Positions 39,119 to 49,593 of a stretch of DNA of 64,000 nt are shown here, in pieces. This DNA comes from Nocardioides gilvus (GTDB lineage Bacteria > Actinomycetota > Actinomycetes > Propionibacteriales > Nocardioidaceae): assembly GCF_003194605.1 (NCBI RefSeq), contig NZ_QHKY01000001.1, positions 434,001-498,000 on the forward strand. The letters are read 5' to 3'. The notes under the pieces are model-generated. The model was not told where the DNA came from. It saw nothing but the letters and a program-made list of their open reading frames with translations, and did no database searches. The first letter of the stretch is position 1; every line of letters starts with the position of its first letter. A program made the position numbers and the translations under genes.

Positions 39119-39613
39119 ATGACCGATCAGGCGGAAACCAACTGGCTCGACGAGGGCCAACAACGCGCCTGGCGCGCCTTCCTGCTGGGCCACACCCTGC
39201 TGCTCGACCGTCTGGACGACGACCTGCGCAAGTCCTTCGACATCTCGCTCACCGAGTACGAGATCCTCGTCCGGCTCTCCGAGCGAGAAGGGCAGTCGAT
39301 GCGCATGGCGCACCTGGCCGATGCGCTGGCGCACAGCCGCAGCCGGGTCACCCACACCATCGACCGCATGGAACGGGCCGGGTACGTCGCGCGTTCGGCG
39401 TCGCCCGACGACGGGCGTGGAGTGGTGGCGAAGATGACCCCCGAGGGCCAGAAGCTGCTCTCCGAGGCCGCCCACGTCCACGTGAGAGGCGTGCGTGCCA
39501 ACCTCGTCGACCTCGTCTCCGCCCAGGACTTCGAGACCGCCGGGAGGGTGATGAACGTCGTCGCCGACCACCTCATCGGCCATCACCCGGCGATGGAACT
39601 CCGGGAGGGCTGA
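39119..39613 (+). CDS. MarR-family transcriptional regulator
   Basis: 164 residues. Winged helix from ~40 to ~120: ISLTEYEILVRLSEREG, the recognition helix in HLADALAHSRSRVTHTIDRMERAGYV, and the wing in RSASPDDGRGVVAKMTPEG. It probably acts as a dimeric repressor responding to small phenolic or lipophilic ligands. Its target is unclear; the divergent thioesterase gene ~100 bases away is a candidate. Confidence 0.9.
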   Translation: MTDQAETNWLDEGQQRAWRAFLLGHTLLLDRLDDDLRKSFDISLTEYEILVRLSEREGQSMRMAHLADALAHSRSRVTHTIDRMERAGYVARSASPDDGRGVVAKMTPEGQKLLSEAAHVHVRGVRANLVDLVSAQDFETAGRVMNVVADHLIGHHPAMELREG

Positions 39614-39704
39614 GCTCCCACCGCACGCACCCCTCCCTCCACCCGGTCTGCCGGAGCACGGGAGCCGGGGCGTGCGCAAGATGTGTGCACGGTGAGTGCA
39701 CGAA

Positions 39705-39734
39705 GAAACCCCCGACCAACTGGTCGGGGGTTTC
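39705..39734. terminator. Bidirectional terminator between marR and ettA
   Basis: A perfect 14-base stem (GAAACCCCCGACCA and complement) with a two-base loop between convergent genes; AA and TT flanks give short U-tracts in both directions. Confidence 0.88.
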
Positions 39735-39758
39735 GTTCGTTCCGGCGTCCTGGACCGC

Positions 39759-41441
<1,683 letters not shown>

Positions 41442-41449
41442 GGTCAGTG

Positions 41450-41455
41450 AGCCTA
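41450..41455 (-). promoter_or_regulatory. -10 box of a likely leaderless ettA promoter
   Basis: TAGGCT on the minus strand ends eight bases before the ettA ATG. Confidence 0.5.
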
Positions 41456-41494
41456 CCGGGCGGAGCGGGTGGGTGGCCCATCGGCGAGGGCCGC

Positions 41495-41977
41495 TCAGGC
41501 CGCCGTACGCGAATCGTCGCCCGCCTGCGCCTCACCGGTGTCGCTCTCGTCCTCCTCGGCCTCTCGGTCACCCTCGACCGCTCCCCCGACCGGGGGCTGC
41601 GCCGTCGCTGCGGCCTCGGCCTGCGGGAGGCGGGTGAAGGTGCTGGTGCCGCGGTTGAGGTCGTGCCCGATCGTCACCGCGACCACGACGTGACGGGTCT
41701 GCACGGTGCCGTCGTCCTTGGTCCAGGTCTCGGCCACCAGACGACCGGTGACCACCACCGGGTCCCCGACCCGCAGGGACGCAGCTGCGTGGGTGGCGAG
41801 CGAGCGCCAGGTCTTCACCGAGTACCAGAGGGTCTCCCCGTTCTCCCAGCGCCCGTCCCGGAAGCGTCGCGGGGTGCTCCCGACCCGGAAGGTGGCCACG
41901 GCAACCCCTTCGCCGACCTGTACGACGTCGACCCGTGAGCCGACCCATCCGCTGAAGGTGATCATGCTGTCGTTCAT
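41495..41977 (-). CDS. Second single-stranded DNA-binding protein (SsbB-like)
   Basis: 160 residues from ATG 41977 with GAGGAG six bases upstream. The OB fold is intact (VATFRVGSTPRRFRDG, TLWYSVKTWRSLATHAAASLRVGDPVVVTGRL). The C-terminus is acidic in part but ends in DSRTAA, without the DDxPF tip that recruits partners in the main SSB. It is a paralogue like Rv2478c, which also lies beside ettA. Possibly used in competence or stress rather than replication. Confidence 0.85.
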   Translation of the reverse strand: MNDSMITFSGWVGSRVDVVQVGEGVAVATFRVGSTPRRFRDGRWENGETLWYSVKTWRSLATHAAASLRVGDPVVVTGRLVAETWTKDDGTVQTRHVVVAVTIGHDLNRGTSTFTRLPQAEAAATAQPPVGGAVEGDREAEEDESDTGEAQAGDDSRTAA

Positions 41978-42127
41978 CGCGCACTCCTCGATCCCGGCGG
42001 ACCACCACGGTCCGGCACTGAGCACGAGCCTGACGTCGATCACCGAACGGGGTCGCGTACCTCGGAGCTCGCTGTGCACAGACCTTGGGTGAGCAGGACT
42101 GTGGAGAAGCGGTGGCGCGAGGACCCT

Positions 42128-43783
42128 TCAGCGCACGGCTGCTGCGATGCCCTCACGGGTGGTGGCATAGGCCTGGAGCTCGGCGTTGACCGGCTCGATC
42201 ACGAGCTCCCGGGAGACCTCGCCGATGGCGCTGCGAAGCCGCTGGTCGGCGATCTGCGCTCGTCGCCTGGCTGTCATCGAGACCAGCACACGACAGAGCA
42301 GTGCGAGCAGGATGCCCAGCAGGATCCCGCCGCCGAGCAGCAGCGTCGGCAGCGGCCAACCGCCCCACTCAGGGGTCGGGGGCTCCGGCACCCGCGCGTA
42401 CGTCCCCAACGCGAGCAGCGCCAGCCACGCCGCGCCGACGACCGCGGCAACAATCAGCATCCACTGCAGCGCCCGGACGAGCCCGGCCCAGACCGGGATC
42501 CGGTCTGCTCCGAGGTCAGTCGTGGCCAGCGCCCGGTCGAGTCGGTCGCCGAGGTCGGGCAGCCGCGAGACCGAGGCGCCGCGCACGGCGTGGGACCAGT
42601 TCTGCTTGAACCCCTTCGTCACGTCGTCGACCAGGGCCCGCACCTCGCTGTCGACGCGGGCACGCTGCACCTGTGTCGTGGTGGGCACGGACGTGCGGGC
42701 GGCTCCGGTCAACGCCTTGGCGTCGCTCCCCAGGTTGAGGTGGAGCCGCTTCAACGGGTCCGGCTTGAAACGGGAGAACCACGCCGTGACCGGCCAGCCG
42801 GTGGCTCGATTGGCACGCAGGCGCGTGGAGTCCTCCACCGCCTTCACGACGGTGGGCACACCGGCGGCCTCGGCGAAGGCGTCCTCGAGGGCCTCGATGC
42901 GATCACCGGAGAGGGTGGGGACCGGCCCCGTGCCGGTCACCGACTCCAGCCGCTGACCCGCGGCGCGCAGATCGGCCTCGAGTCGCTGCTTGGCGACCTT
43001 CTTGGAGGCCACCTTGCGAGCGATCTCGGAGCGCAGCGCGGCCACACCCCAGCCTTCGCGGGAGCTGATCGCGACGACCGGCACCCCGGTGAGTCCATCA
43101 GCGACGAGCAGGCGGCGTACGTCCTCGACCATCGCCTCGCGACGGTCCTCGGGCACCCGGTCGATCTGGTTGAGCACGACCAGCATGACCTCCTGGTGGC
43201 CGGCCAACGGCTTGAGGTAGCGGTCGTGGATGGCGGCGTCGGCGTACTTCTGCGGGTCCAGGACCCAGATGAGCATGTCGGCCAGCTGCACGAGGCGGTC
43301 GACCTCGAGGTGGTGCGACACCTCGGTGGAGTCGTGGTCGGGCAGGTCGAGGAGGATGACGCCGTCGAGCTCGTCCTTGCTCTCCCCCACGCTCAGCATC
43401 GAGTCGCGCGTGACCTGGTGGCGCGGCGGGATGCCGAGCCAGTCGAGCAGCTCGGGGGCGCCTTCCGAGCCCCACACGCAGGCGGTGGCCCAGGACGTGG
43501 TGGGGCGGCGTACACCCACGGCGCTCAGGTCGACGCCGGTGAGGGCGTTGAAGGTGGTCGACTTGCCCGAGCCGGTCGCGCCGGCGAGGGCGACGACGGT
43601 GTGGTCAGCGGAGATCCGCAGACGGGTGGCCGTACGGTTCACCAGGGCGGAGGTCTCCTCCAGCACGGTGTCGTCGACCCGACCCCGCGCCGCCTCGACG
43701 GCCCTCTCGAGACCCTCGACGCGTGCGCCGATGTCCGTACCACGGGTGACCAGTTTCTTGGCACCCTCGAGAAGCGACGTCAT
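42128..43783 (-). CDS. Dynamin-like GTPase, membrane-associated (first of pair)
   Basis: 551 residues. GTPase motifs: G1 ALAGATGSGKSTTFNAL near 73, G3 LLDLPDHDS, and NQID in place of NKxD for G4. After the ~280-residue GTPase domain comes a helical region and two transmembrane helices near 430-500 (MLIVAAVVGAAWLALLAL and LPTLLLGGGILLGILLALL), then a short cytoplasmic tail. AGAGG lies five bases before the ATG. It follows a related GTPase gene by 147 bases on the same strand. Bacterial dynamin-like pairs remodel or fuse membranes; the role here is inferred. Confidence 0.75.
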   Translation of the reverse strand: MTSLLEGAKKLVTRGTDIGARVEGLERAVEAARGRVDDTVLEETSALVNRTATRLRISADHTVVALAGATGSGKSTTFNALTGVDLSAVGVRRPTTSWATACVWGSEGAPELLDWLGIPPRHQVTRDSMLSVGESKDELDGVILLDLPDHDSTEVSHHLEVDRLVQLADMLIWVLDPQKYADAAIHDRYLKPLAGHQEVMLVVLNQIDRVPEDRREAMVEDVRRLLVADGLTGVPVVAISSREGWGVAALRSEIARKVASKKVAKQRLEADLRAAGQRLESVTGTGPVPTLSGDRIEALEDAFAEAAGVPTVVKAVEDSTRLRANRATGWPVTAWFSRFKPDPLKRLHLNLGSDAKALTGAARTSVPTTTQVQRARVDSEVRALVDDVTKGFKQNWSHAVRGASVSRLPDLGDRLDRALATTDLGADRIPVWAGLVRALQWMLIVAAVVGAAWLALLALGTYARVPEPPTPEWGGWPLPTLLLGGGILLGILLALLCRVLVSMTARRRAQIADQRLRSAIGEVSRELVIEPVNAELQAYATTREGIAAAVR

Positions 43784-43930
43784 CGTGTCCTCTGGGGAAG
43801 GATTGGGGGGTGGACTGCCCCCTCAGGATAGAGGTGAATCACTCTCAACAGAACCACCGGTGGTCCCGAGGTGAACCACCCCGAGCCGAGCCGCACCCGG
43901 GCAACCACACGGAAGCGGTCCTGAATCGCG

Positions 43931-45667
43931 TCAGTTGCTCGTCTGGAGGAACCGCAGGTCGTCGATGCGGCGCGCTGCCTGGCGCAGTGTCAGGGCGCTG
44001 CCGCCGGGGTCTCCCAGGGAGTCGACCAGATCGAGGTAGCGGCGCCGCTCGGCCTCGAAGAGTTCGTGGACCCGACGCTCGAGGTCGCGGCGGGCGCGGG
44101 CCGCGAGGGTGCGTACGGCCTGGTCGCCGAAGACGGCCTCCAGGAGCTTCTGGCCGAGTACGGCACCACCGCCGGCGACCCCGGCCTCGGCACCTGTGAC
44201 TCCACCCGTGTGCGCGAAGACCACGACCATCAGCGCCACGGAGAGTCCGTTGACGCCGTAGGCCAGGAAACGGGCTGTGCTGCGCTTGTCGGCACCCTCG
44301 GTCCGCACCATGTCCAGGACGTCAGCCTGCCAGTCACGTACGGCGCGCTCGGCCTTGCGCCGGAAGTCACGAGAGGCTCGGGAGAGGTCCTGGTCGGCGC
44401 CCGCCAGCAGCGCCTCGCCCGAGGCCCAGGAGCGCCAGGCCGCGTGCGCGCGCTCCGCCCCGGCCTCGGCATGCTCCAGGAGCAGGGTCTCCAGACCCGA
44501 CTCGACGGCGACCGTGACTCGCTCGGCCTGCTGGGGCTTGCCCTTGACGGCGTTGACGACCCGGTCGCGCAACCATCCGACCCTGTTCTCCAACGACTTG
44601 AGGAGCTCGCCGGTCCCGACGAACTCCTGCCAGCGCATCAGCACCTCGCCGCGCATCAGGGTGCCGTCGGCGGTCGCCTCCAGCACCTGGGCCAGTGAGG
44701 CGTCGTACGCCTTCTCCGCCTCGACCCGCAACCGGCTCAGGACCTCGGCCTGCTCGGCCTCCGCGTCGGCGATCAGGTGCGTACGCCGTCCGACCGTGCG
44801 GATGGCACCGTCCAACGTCTGTCGCACCACGCCTGCCCGCGCTTCGGCGTCAGCGGCCAGCGACTCAAGCCAGTCGCGGATCTCGCGGACCGCGTCAGCG
44901 GGCAGCAGTCCGTCGTCGGTGACCGGCCGCTCCGGAACGGTGAAGAGCGGCGAGTCCTTGAGTCCGCGCGCGGCCAGCATCCGAGCGAGGTGGGTGGCCA
45001 CCGTCTCCAGCGCCTCGTCAGCCGTGCGGTCCAGCACGATCGCCACGGCGGCAGAGCGCTCGGACGCGGCCTTGAGGAACTCCCACGGCACCTGGTCGGC
45101 GTAGCGCGCCGCCGACGTCACGAAGAGCCACAGGTCCGCCGCCGCCAGCAACTGCGCCGCCAACGTGCGGTTGCGTTCCTCGACGGAGTCGATGTCGGGG
45201 GCATCCAGGATCGCCAACCCCTGGGGCACGGCCTCGGACGGCACCAACTGCAGGGCGCTCGGGTCGTTGGTCGCCGCAGCGACCCGCTCGAGCTCGGGCA
45301 ACAGACGGTCCTGCCCGAACCAGTGGCCGTCGTCAGGGTGGTGGACCAGGACCGGTGACATGGTCGTGGGGCGCAGCACACCGGGGGTGGTGACGCGGGT
45401 GCCGACGAGCGAGTTCACCAGGGTCGACTTGCCGGCACCGGTCGATCCGCCGACGACGGCAAGCATCGGGGCCTCGATCGTCATGAGCCGCGGGATGACG
45501 TAGTCCTCGAGCTGGGCGACCATCTCGGCGCGCGCCTTGCGGTTCTCCTGCACGCCGGGAGTCTCCAGCGACAGCGTCGCCGCCTGGAGCGCGCCACGCA
45601 ACTGGATCAGAGCCGTCAGCATCTGGGTGCTCTCGACGCTGGGCTCAGTCGACTCTTTCGTGCTCAT
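43931..45667 (-). CDS. Dynamin-like GTPase, membrane-associated (second of pair)
   Basis: 578 residues. G1 is AVVGGSTGAGKSTLVNSL near 75 and G3 is ILDAPDIDS, but the expected NKxD (G4) reads VLDRTADE, so base recognition is altered. Long helices follow (~260-440), then two hydrophobic segments near 480-520 (FLAYGVNGLSVALMVVVFAH and a glycine-rich GVAGGGAVLGQ loop). Its ATG overlaps the stop of the upstream PrsW gene as ATGA, so the two are translated together. Confidence 0.75.
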   Translation of the reverse strand: MSTKESTEPSVESTQMLTALIQLRGALQAATLSLETPGVQENRKARAEMVAQLEDYVIPRLMTIEAPMLAVVGGSTGAGKSTLVNSLVGTRVTTPGVLRPTTMSPVLVHHPDDGHWFGQDRLLPELERVAAATNDPSALQLVPSEAVPQGLAILDAPDIDSVEERNRTLAAQLLAAADLWLFVTSAARYADQVPWEFLKAASERSAAVAIVLDRTADEALETVATHLARMLAARGLKDSPLFTVPERPVTDDGLLPADAVREIRDWLESLAADAEARAGVVRQTLDGAIRTVGRRTHLIADAEAEQAEVLSRLRVEAEKAYDASLAQVLEATADGTLMRGEVLMRWQEFVGTGELLKSLENRVGWLRDRVVNAVKGKPQQAERVTVAVESGLETLLLEHAEAGAERAHAAWRSWASGEALLAGADQDLSRASRDFRRKAERAVRDWQADVLDMVRTEGADKRSTARFLAYGVNGLSVALMVVVFAHTGGVTGAEAGVAGGGAVLGQKLLEAVFGDQAVRTLAARARRDLERRVHELFEAERRRYLDLVDSLGDPGGSALTLRQAARRIDDLRFLQTSN

Positions 45668-46785
45668 CGCGTGGGGACCACCTGTCCGGGGAAGGAGATG
45701 TAGGGACGCACGGCGTTGAGCCGCACCACAAAGGACTGGCCGCGTGCCGCGAAGTCCGGGGGCGGGGTACCTCGAAGGTACCGGTGGTGCAGGAAGCCGA
45801 GCTCAACGGCTGCCTGCTGGTACTCCTCCATGGCCTCCTGCGCCCTCTCGCCGCCGAGCCCACGCGCATGGCGCCGGGCGACCCGTCGTGAGCCGAGGTT
45901 GACCAGCCATCCGATGTCGCTCGCCGGCAGGAGTCCACGGGCTGCCGCGTCGTGCAGCGCTGCGGTGAGCATCCGGCGTTCGGAACGGCGCAGCCACACC
46001 GCGAAGACGCTGACCGCAAGGAAGAGCGGGGCCATCAAGGTGACGTAGACGACCACGAAGTTGCCGGTGAGCCCGAGTGCGGCGCTGTTCCAGAGGGCGT
46101 GGGTGAACACTGCCATCGCATACCCAGTGGAGAGCGCGAGGAAACGCCCTCCCCGCGTGCGGCTGCCCACTGCGATCCCGGCCCCGATGCCGATGAAGGC
46201 GGTGAAGAGCGGGTGCGCGAAGGGACTCACCAGGCATCGGATGATGAAGGTCGACGTCAGGGCCTCGGTGCCACCGGGCCCCATCCCGTCGGTGCCGTTG
46301 TAGGCGGCTGCCAGGTAGAGGATGTTCTCGACGAAGGCGAAGCCGATGCCGACCATGCCGGCGTAGACGATCCCGTCGAGGATGCCGTCCAGCTCGCCCC
46401 GTCGCCACCACAGCATCAGGAGCAGGAAGGCGCCCTTGGTGGCCTCCTCGGTGATCGGGGCCGCGACCGCGATCAGGGCCGTCTCCCCCACCCCCGCCAC
46501 GATGCCCCCGATGCCCTGCAGCAGTATCGCGGCCGCGGTGGCGACGCAGGCACCCCACACGAGCCCCATGGCCAGCAGCATGCGGGGTTCAGGCTCGTAG
46601 CGATCCAGCCACATGTAGCAGGCCACCAGCGGACCGACCGGCAGGAAGGCGAGCACCCCGGCAAGGACCAGCTCGCGCGGGGCACCCGAGAGCGCCATGA
46701 CGACGATGACGACGGCCGCGCCGAGCAGGGCGAACAGGGAGACCACGACCGTGAAGACGACGCTCTCGCGATGGTGACCGGCCAT
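45664..46785 (-). CDS. PrsW-family intramembrane metalloprotease
   Basis: 373 residues, about nine hydrophobic segments in ~10-275. The PrsW active-site elements are visible: ITEEATKGAFLLLM (paired glutamates), SPFAHPLFTAFIGIG and VFTHALWNSAAL (histidine ligands). A soluble C-terminal domain of ~100 residues follows. In Bacillus, PrsW cleaves the anti-sigma factor RsiW; the substrate here is unknown. Overlaps the second dynamin-like GTPase gene by four bases. Starts seven bases after TAGGAT. Confidence 0.88.
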   Translation of the reverse strand: MAGHHRESVVFTVVVSLFALLGAAVVIVVMALSGAPRELVLAGVLAFLPVGPLVACYMWLDRYEPEPRMLLAMGLVWGACVATAAAILLQGIGGIVAGVGETALIAVAAPITEEATKGAFLLLMLWWRRGELDGILDGIVYAGMVGIGFAFVENILYLAAAYNGTDGMGPGGTEALTSTFIIRCLVSPFAHPLFTAFIGIGAGIAVGSRTRGGRFLALSTGYAMAVFTHALWNSAALGLTGNFVVVYVTLMAPLFLAVSVFAVWLRRSERRMLTAALHDAAARGLLPASDIGWLVNLGSRRVARRHARGLGGERAQEAMEEYQQAAVELGFLHHRYLRGTPPPDFAARGQSFVVRLNAVRPYISFPGQVVPTR

Positions 46786-46792
46786 GGCCCGG

Positions 46793-46798
46793 ATCCTA
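46793..46798 (-). promoter_or_regulatory. -10 box of a likely leaderless prsW promoter
   Basis: TAGGAT on the minus strand ends seven bases before the prsW ATG. It faces the divergent pepP promoter about 50 bases away. Confidence 0.5.
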
Positions 46799-46846
46799 TC
46801 GGGGGTCCGGGGTGCTCGACGTATCCGCTGGACCTCGACGTCCCCG

Positions 46847-46852
46847 TACAGT
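46847..46852 (+). promoter_or_regulatory. -10 box of a likely leaderless pepP promoter
   Basis: TACAGT ends six bases before the GTG start at 46859. Confidence 0.5.
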
Positions 46853-46858
46853 TGAGGC

Positions 46859-48337
46859 GTGAGTGAACTGAAGGATGTCGCCGCCGATCAGCCAACCTCC
46901 CAGTCCGGCTCCCAGTCCGGCTCCCAGTCCGACTCCCAGTCCGGCTCGGGCACCCAGTCGCACGACCCTGCGGTGCCCCCGGCGTACGCAGCCTTCATGC
47001 GCACCGGGTGGGCCGAGGTGGGCAGCGACGTGGAGCAGCATCCGGTGGCCCCGTACGCAGCAGCTCGCCGCGCGGACCTGGCTGCACGCTTCCCCGGCGA
47101 GCGCCTCGTGCTCCCGGCGGGCACCTTCAAGATGCGCTCCAACGACACCGACTACCGGTTCCGCCCGGACACCGCCCACACGTACTTCTCCGGCAACCAG
47201 ACCACGGACGCCGTGCTGGTCATCGAGCCGGACACGAGTGCCGTGCTCTACGCCCGTCCGCGCTCCTCGCGCGACACCGACGAGTTCTTCCGGGACCGTC
47301 AGTACGGCGCACTCTGGGCCGGGAAGCGTCCCTCACTCGCGGAGATGTCGTCCTCCCTCGGGATCGAGGTGCGCCACGTCGACCGCCTGACCGGTGCGCT
47401 CGCAGGATCCGCCACGACCCGGGTGCACCGCGGCGTCTCCGGGGCCGTCGACCGACTCGTGGAGGCCGACCCCACCCGCGACGCCGAGCTCGCCCGCGTC
47501 GTCTCCGAGATGCGTCTGGTCAAGGACGCCTGGGAGGTCGAGCAGCTGCAGCAGGCGTGTGACATCACGACGCTCGGCTTCGAGGACTCGGTGCGCGAGT
47601 GGGACCGCGTGCTGGAGTTCGGGGAGCGCTGGATCGAGGGGACGTTCTTCCGACGCGCCCGGGCCATGGGCAACGACATCGGCTACGACTCGATCGTCGG
47701 CGGCGGCTCCCACGCCACCACGCTGCACTGGATCGAGAACAGCGGCCCGGTCACCCCGGGCGAGTTGCTCCTGCTCGACATGGGAGTGGAGAACACCAAC
47801 CTCTACACCGCCGACGTGACCCGCACGATCCCGGTCTCCGGCACGTACACGCCGCTGCAGCGGGAGCTGTACTCGCTCGTGCTCGACGCCCAGCAGGCCG
47901 GCATCGACGCCGTGCGTCCCGGTGCCGCGTTCCAGGCGCCCCACCTGGCCGCGATGTCGGTCCTCGCCCACGGCCTCGACGGGATGGGGTTGTTGCCGGT
48001 GCCTGCCGAGGAGGCCCTGGACCCGAACTCGAAGGTCTACGCCCGCTGGACCCTGCACGGCACCTCCCACATGCTCGGCATGGACGTGCACGACTGCGCC
48101 CAGGCCGCCCCCGAGTCGTACGCCCGGGGCGACCTGACCGAGGGCATGGTCCTGACCGTGGAGCCGGGCCTCTACTTCCAGAACGACGACCTGCTGGTGC
48201 CCCAGGAGCTGCGGGGAGTCGGCATCAGGATCGAGGACGACGTCCTCGTCACCGCCGAGGGCGCGGCGAACCTCTCCGTCGCGCTGCCCCGCTCGCCCGA
48301 GGCCGTCGAGGAGTGGATGGCACAGCTTCGCGGCTGA
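46859..48337 (+). CDS. pepP: Xaa-Pro aminopeptidase (M24 family)
   Basis: 492 residues. After an odd serine/glutamine-rich N-terminus there is an AMP_N domain (PAAYAAFM to ~190) and the pita-bread catalytic domain. Metal ligands are in LLLDMGVENTNLYTADVTRT (two aspartates), HGTSHMLGMDVHD (histidine), TVEPGLYF and GIRIEDD (glutamates). It removes N-terminal residues before proline. Start is GTG 46859; the GAGG just before it is too close for normal use, consistent with a leaderless mRNA. Confidence 0.93.
   Translation: MSELKDVAADQPTSQSGSQSGSQSDSQSGSGTQSHDPAVPPAYAAFMRTGWAEVGSDVEQHPVAPYAAARRADLAARFPGERLVLPAGTFKMRSNDTDYRFRPDTAHTYFSGNQTTDAVLVIEPDTSAVLYARPRSSRDTDEFFRDRQYGALWAGKRPSLAEMSSSLGIEVRHVDRLTGALAGSATTRVHRGVSGAVDRLVEADPTRDAELARVVSEMRLVKDAWEVEQLQQACDITTLGFEDSVREWDRVLEFGERWIEGTFFRRARAMGNDIGYDSIVGGGSHATTLHWIENSGPVTPGELLLLDMGVENTNLYTADVTRTIPVSGTYTPLQRELYSLVLDAQQAGIDAVRPGAAFQAPHLAAMSVLAHGLDGMGLLPVPAEEALDPNSKVYARWTLHGTSHMLGMDVHDCAQAAPESYARGDLTEGMVLTVEPGLYFQNDDLLVPQELRGVGIRIEDDVLVTAEGAANLSVALPRSPEAVEEWMAQLRG
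46901..46948 (+). repeat. Four 12-base tandem repeats in pepP
   Basis: CAGTCCGGCTCC-type units at 46901, 46913, 46925 and 46937 encode (QSGS)n. The first two are identical and the others differ by one base. Confidence 0.9.
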
Positions 48338-48368
48338 GTCGTCCGCTGCCACATGGACCGTTGCTGAC

Positions 48369-49547
48369 ATGGACTGCGCCCACTTCGACGCCGGACGCTG
48401 TCGTTCGTGCACCCTGTTGCCGATCCCGCACACCCGTCAGGTGCAGGAGAAGCAGCAGCGACTGCGCGACCTCCTCGACCCGCTGGGGAGTCCCGACTGG
48501 AGCGCACCCTTCACCGGGCGCGAGTCGGGCTTCCGCAACAAGGCCAAGATGGTCGTCGGCGGCACCGTCACGGACCCCACGCTCGGCATCCTCGACGCCG
48601 ACGGGCTCGGGGTCGACCTGCGCGACTGCGGCCTCCACTCCGCCACACTCCAAGCCGCGCTGCCGGTGCTGGCCGCCTTCATCACCACCGCCTCGCTGAC
48701 CCCGTACGACGTGGGAGCTCGCCGCGGCGAGCTGAAGCACCTGATCGTCACCGAGGCGCCTTCCGGTGCCCTCATGGCACGCTTCGTCCTCCGCTCCACC
48801 GAGTCGCTGCTGCGGATCAGGAAGCACCTGCCGTCACTCCTCGCCGCCCTCCCCGGGCTCGAGGTGGTCTCGGTCAACCTGCAACCCGAGCACAAGGCAG
48901 TCCTGGAGGGTCCCGAGGAGATCGTGCTGCACGGGGAGACCCTGACCATGCAGGTCAACGACGTCGCCCTGCACCTGCGTCCGCAGAGTTTCTTCCAGAC
49001 CAACACCGAGGTCGCCGCGATGCTCTACGAGCAGGCGGGTCGCTGGGTGGACGAGGCCCTCGCGCGCAACGGGCACGGGGGCCCGGCTTCGGTGATCTGG
49101 GACCTGTACTGCGGCGTCGGAGGGTTTGCGTTGCACCTGGCTGCGCCGGGCCGCACGGTGAGGGGGGTCGAGATCAGCGCCGAGGCGATCGAGAGCGCCC
49201 GCACGACAGCGGCCGAGCAAGGCCGCCCGGGTCTCGACTTCGTCGCCTCGGACGCCACGGAATGGGCGCTGGCCCAATCCACTGCTCCTGACCTGGTGGT
49301 CCTCAACCCGCCCCGACGCGGGATCGGCGCGGAGCTGGCGCGATGGATCGAGGAGTCGACGGCACCGTACGTCCTCTACTCCAGCTGCAACGCGGAGTCA
49401 CTGGCTCGCGACCTGGCGGCGATGGGGTCGATGCGCATGGTCAGGGCTCGGATGCTCGACATGTTCCCGCAGAGCTCGCACTACGAGGTGCTGGTCCTGA
49501 TGGCACGCCACGACACCTCCGCAGACATTTCCACTACCGACCGGTAA
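48369..49547 (+). CDS. rlmC: 23S rRNA (uracil-C5)-methyltransferase RlmC
   Basis: 392 residues. The N-terminal MDCAHFDAGRCRSCTLL supplies cysteines of the 4Fe-4S cluster and is characteristic of RlmC rather than RlmD. The SAM-binding motif is DLYCGVGGFALHLA; the catalytic region has LNPPRRGIG and YSSCNAESLARDL with the nucleophilic cysteine. It methylates a conserved uridine (U747 in E. coli) of 23S rRNA. Confidence 0.9.
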   Translation: MDCAHFDAGRCRSCTLLPIPHTRQVQEKQQRLRDLLDPLGSPDWSAPFTGRESGFRNKAKMVVGGTVTDPTLGILDADGLGVDLRDCGLHSATLQAALPVLAAFITTASLTPYDVGARRGELKHLIVTEAPSGALMARFVLRSTESLLRIRKHLPSLLAALPGLEVVSVNLQPEHKAVLEGPEEIVLHGETLTMQVNDVALHLRPQSFFQTNTEVAAMLYEQAGRWVDEALARNGHGGPASVIWDLYCGVGGFALHLAAPGRTVRGVEISAEAIESARTTAAEQGRPGLDFVASDATEWALAQSTAPDLVVLNPPRRGIGAELARWIEESTAPYVLYSSCNAESLARDLAAMGSMRMVRARMLDMFPQSSHYEVLVLMARHDTSADISTTDR

Positions 49548-49559
49548 CATCAGCCACCA

Positions 49560-49585
49560 CCCGATCTTCAGGCCCGATCTTCAGG
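49560..49585 (+). repeat. 13-base tandem duplication before the enoyl-CoA isomerase gene
   Basis: CCCGATCTTCAGG occurs twice head to tail (49560-49572, 49573-49585). The second copy supplies the AGG of the AGGAG ribosome site of the next gene. Confidence 0.9.
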
Positions 49586-49593
49586 AGAGTGCG

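Noticed and set aside
43784..43930. Palindrome ACCACCGGTGGT (43853-43864) and two GAGGTGAA repeats between the GTPase genes
   Set aside because: Possible operator elements, but no promoter could be placed convincingly around them, so no feature was called.
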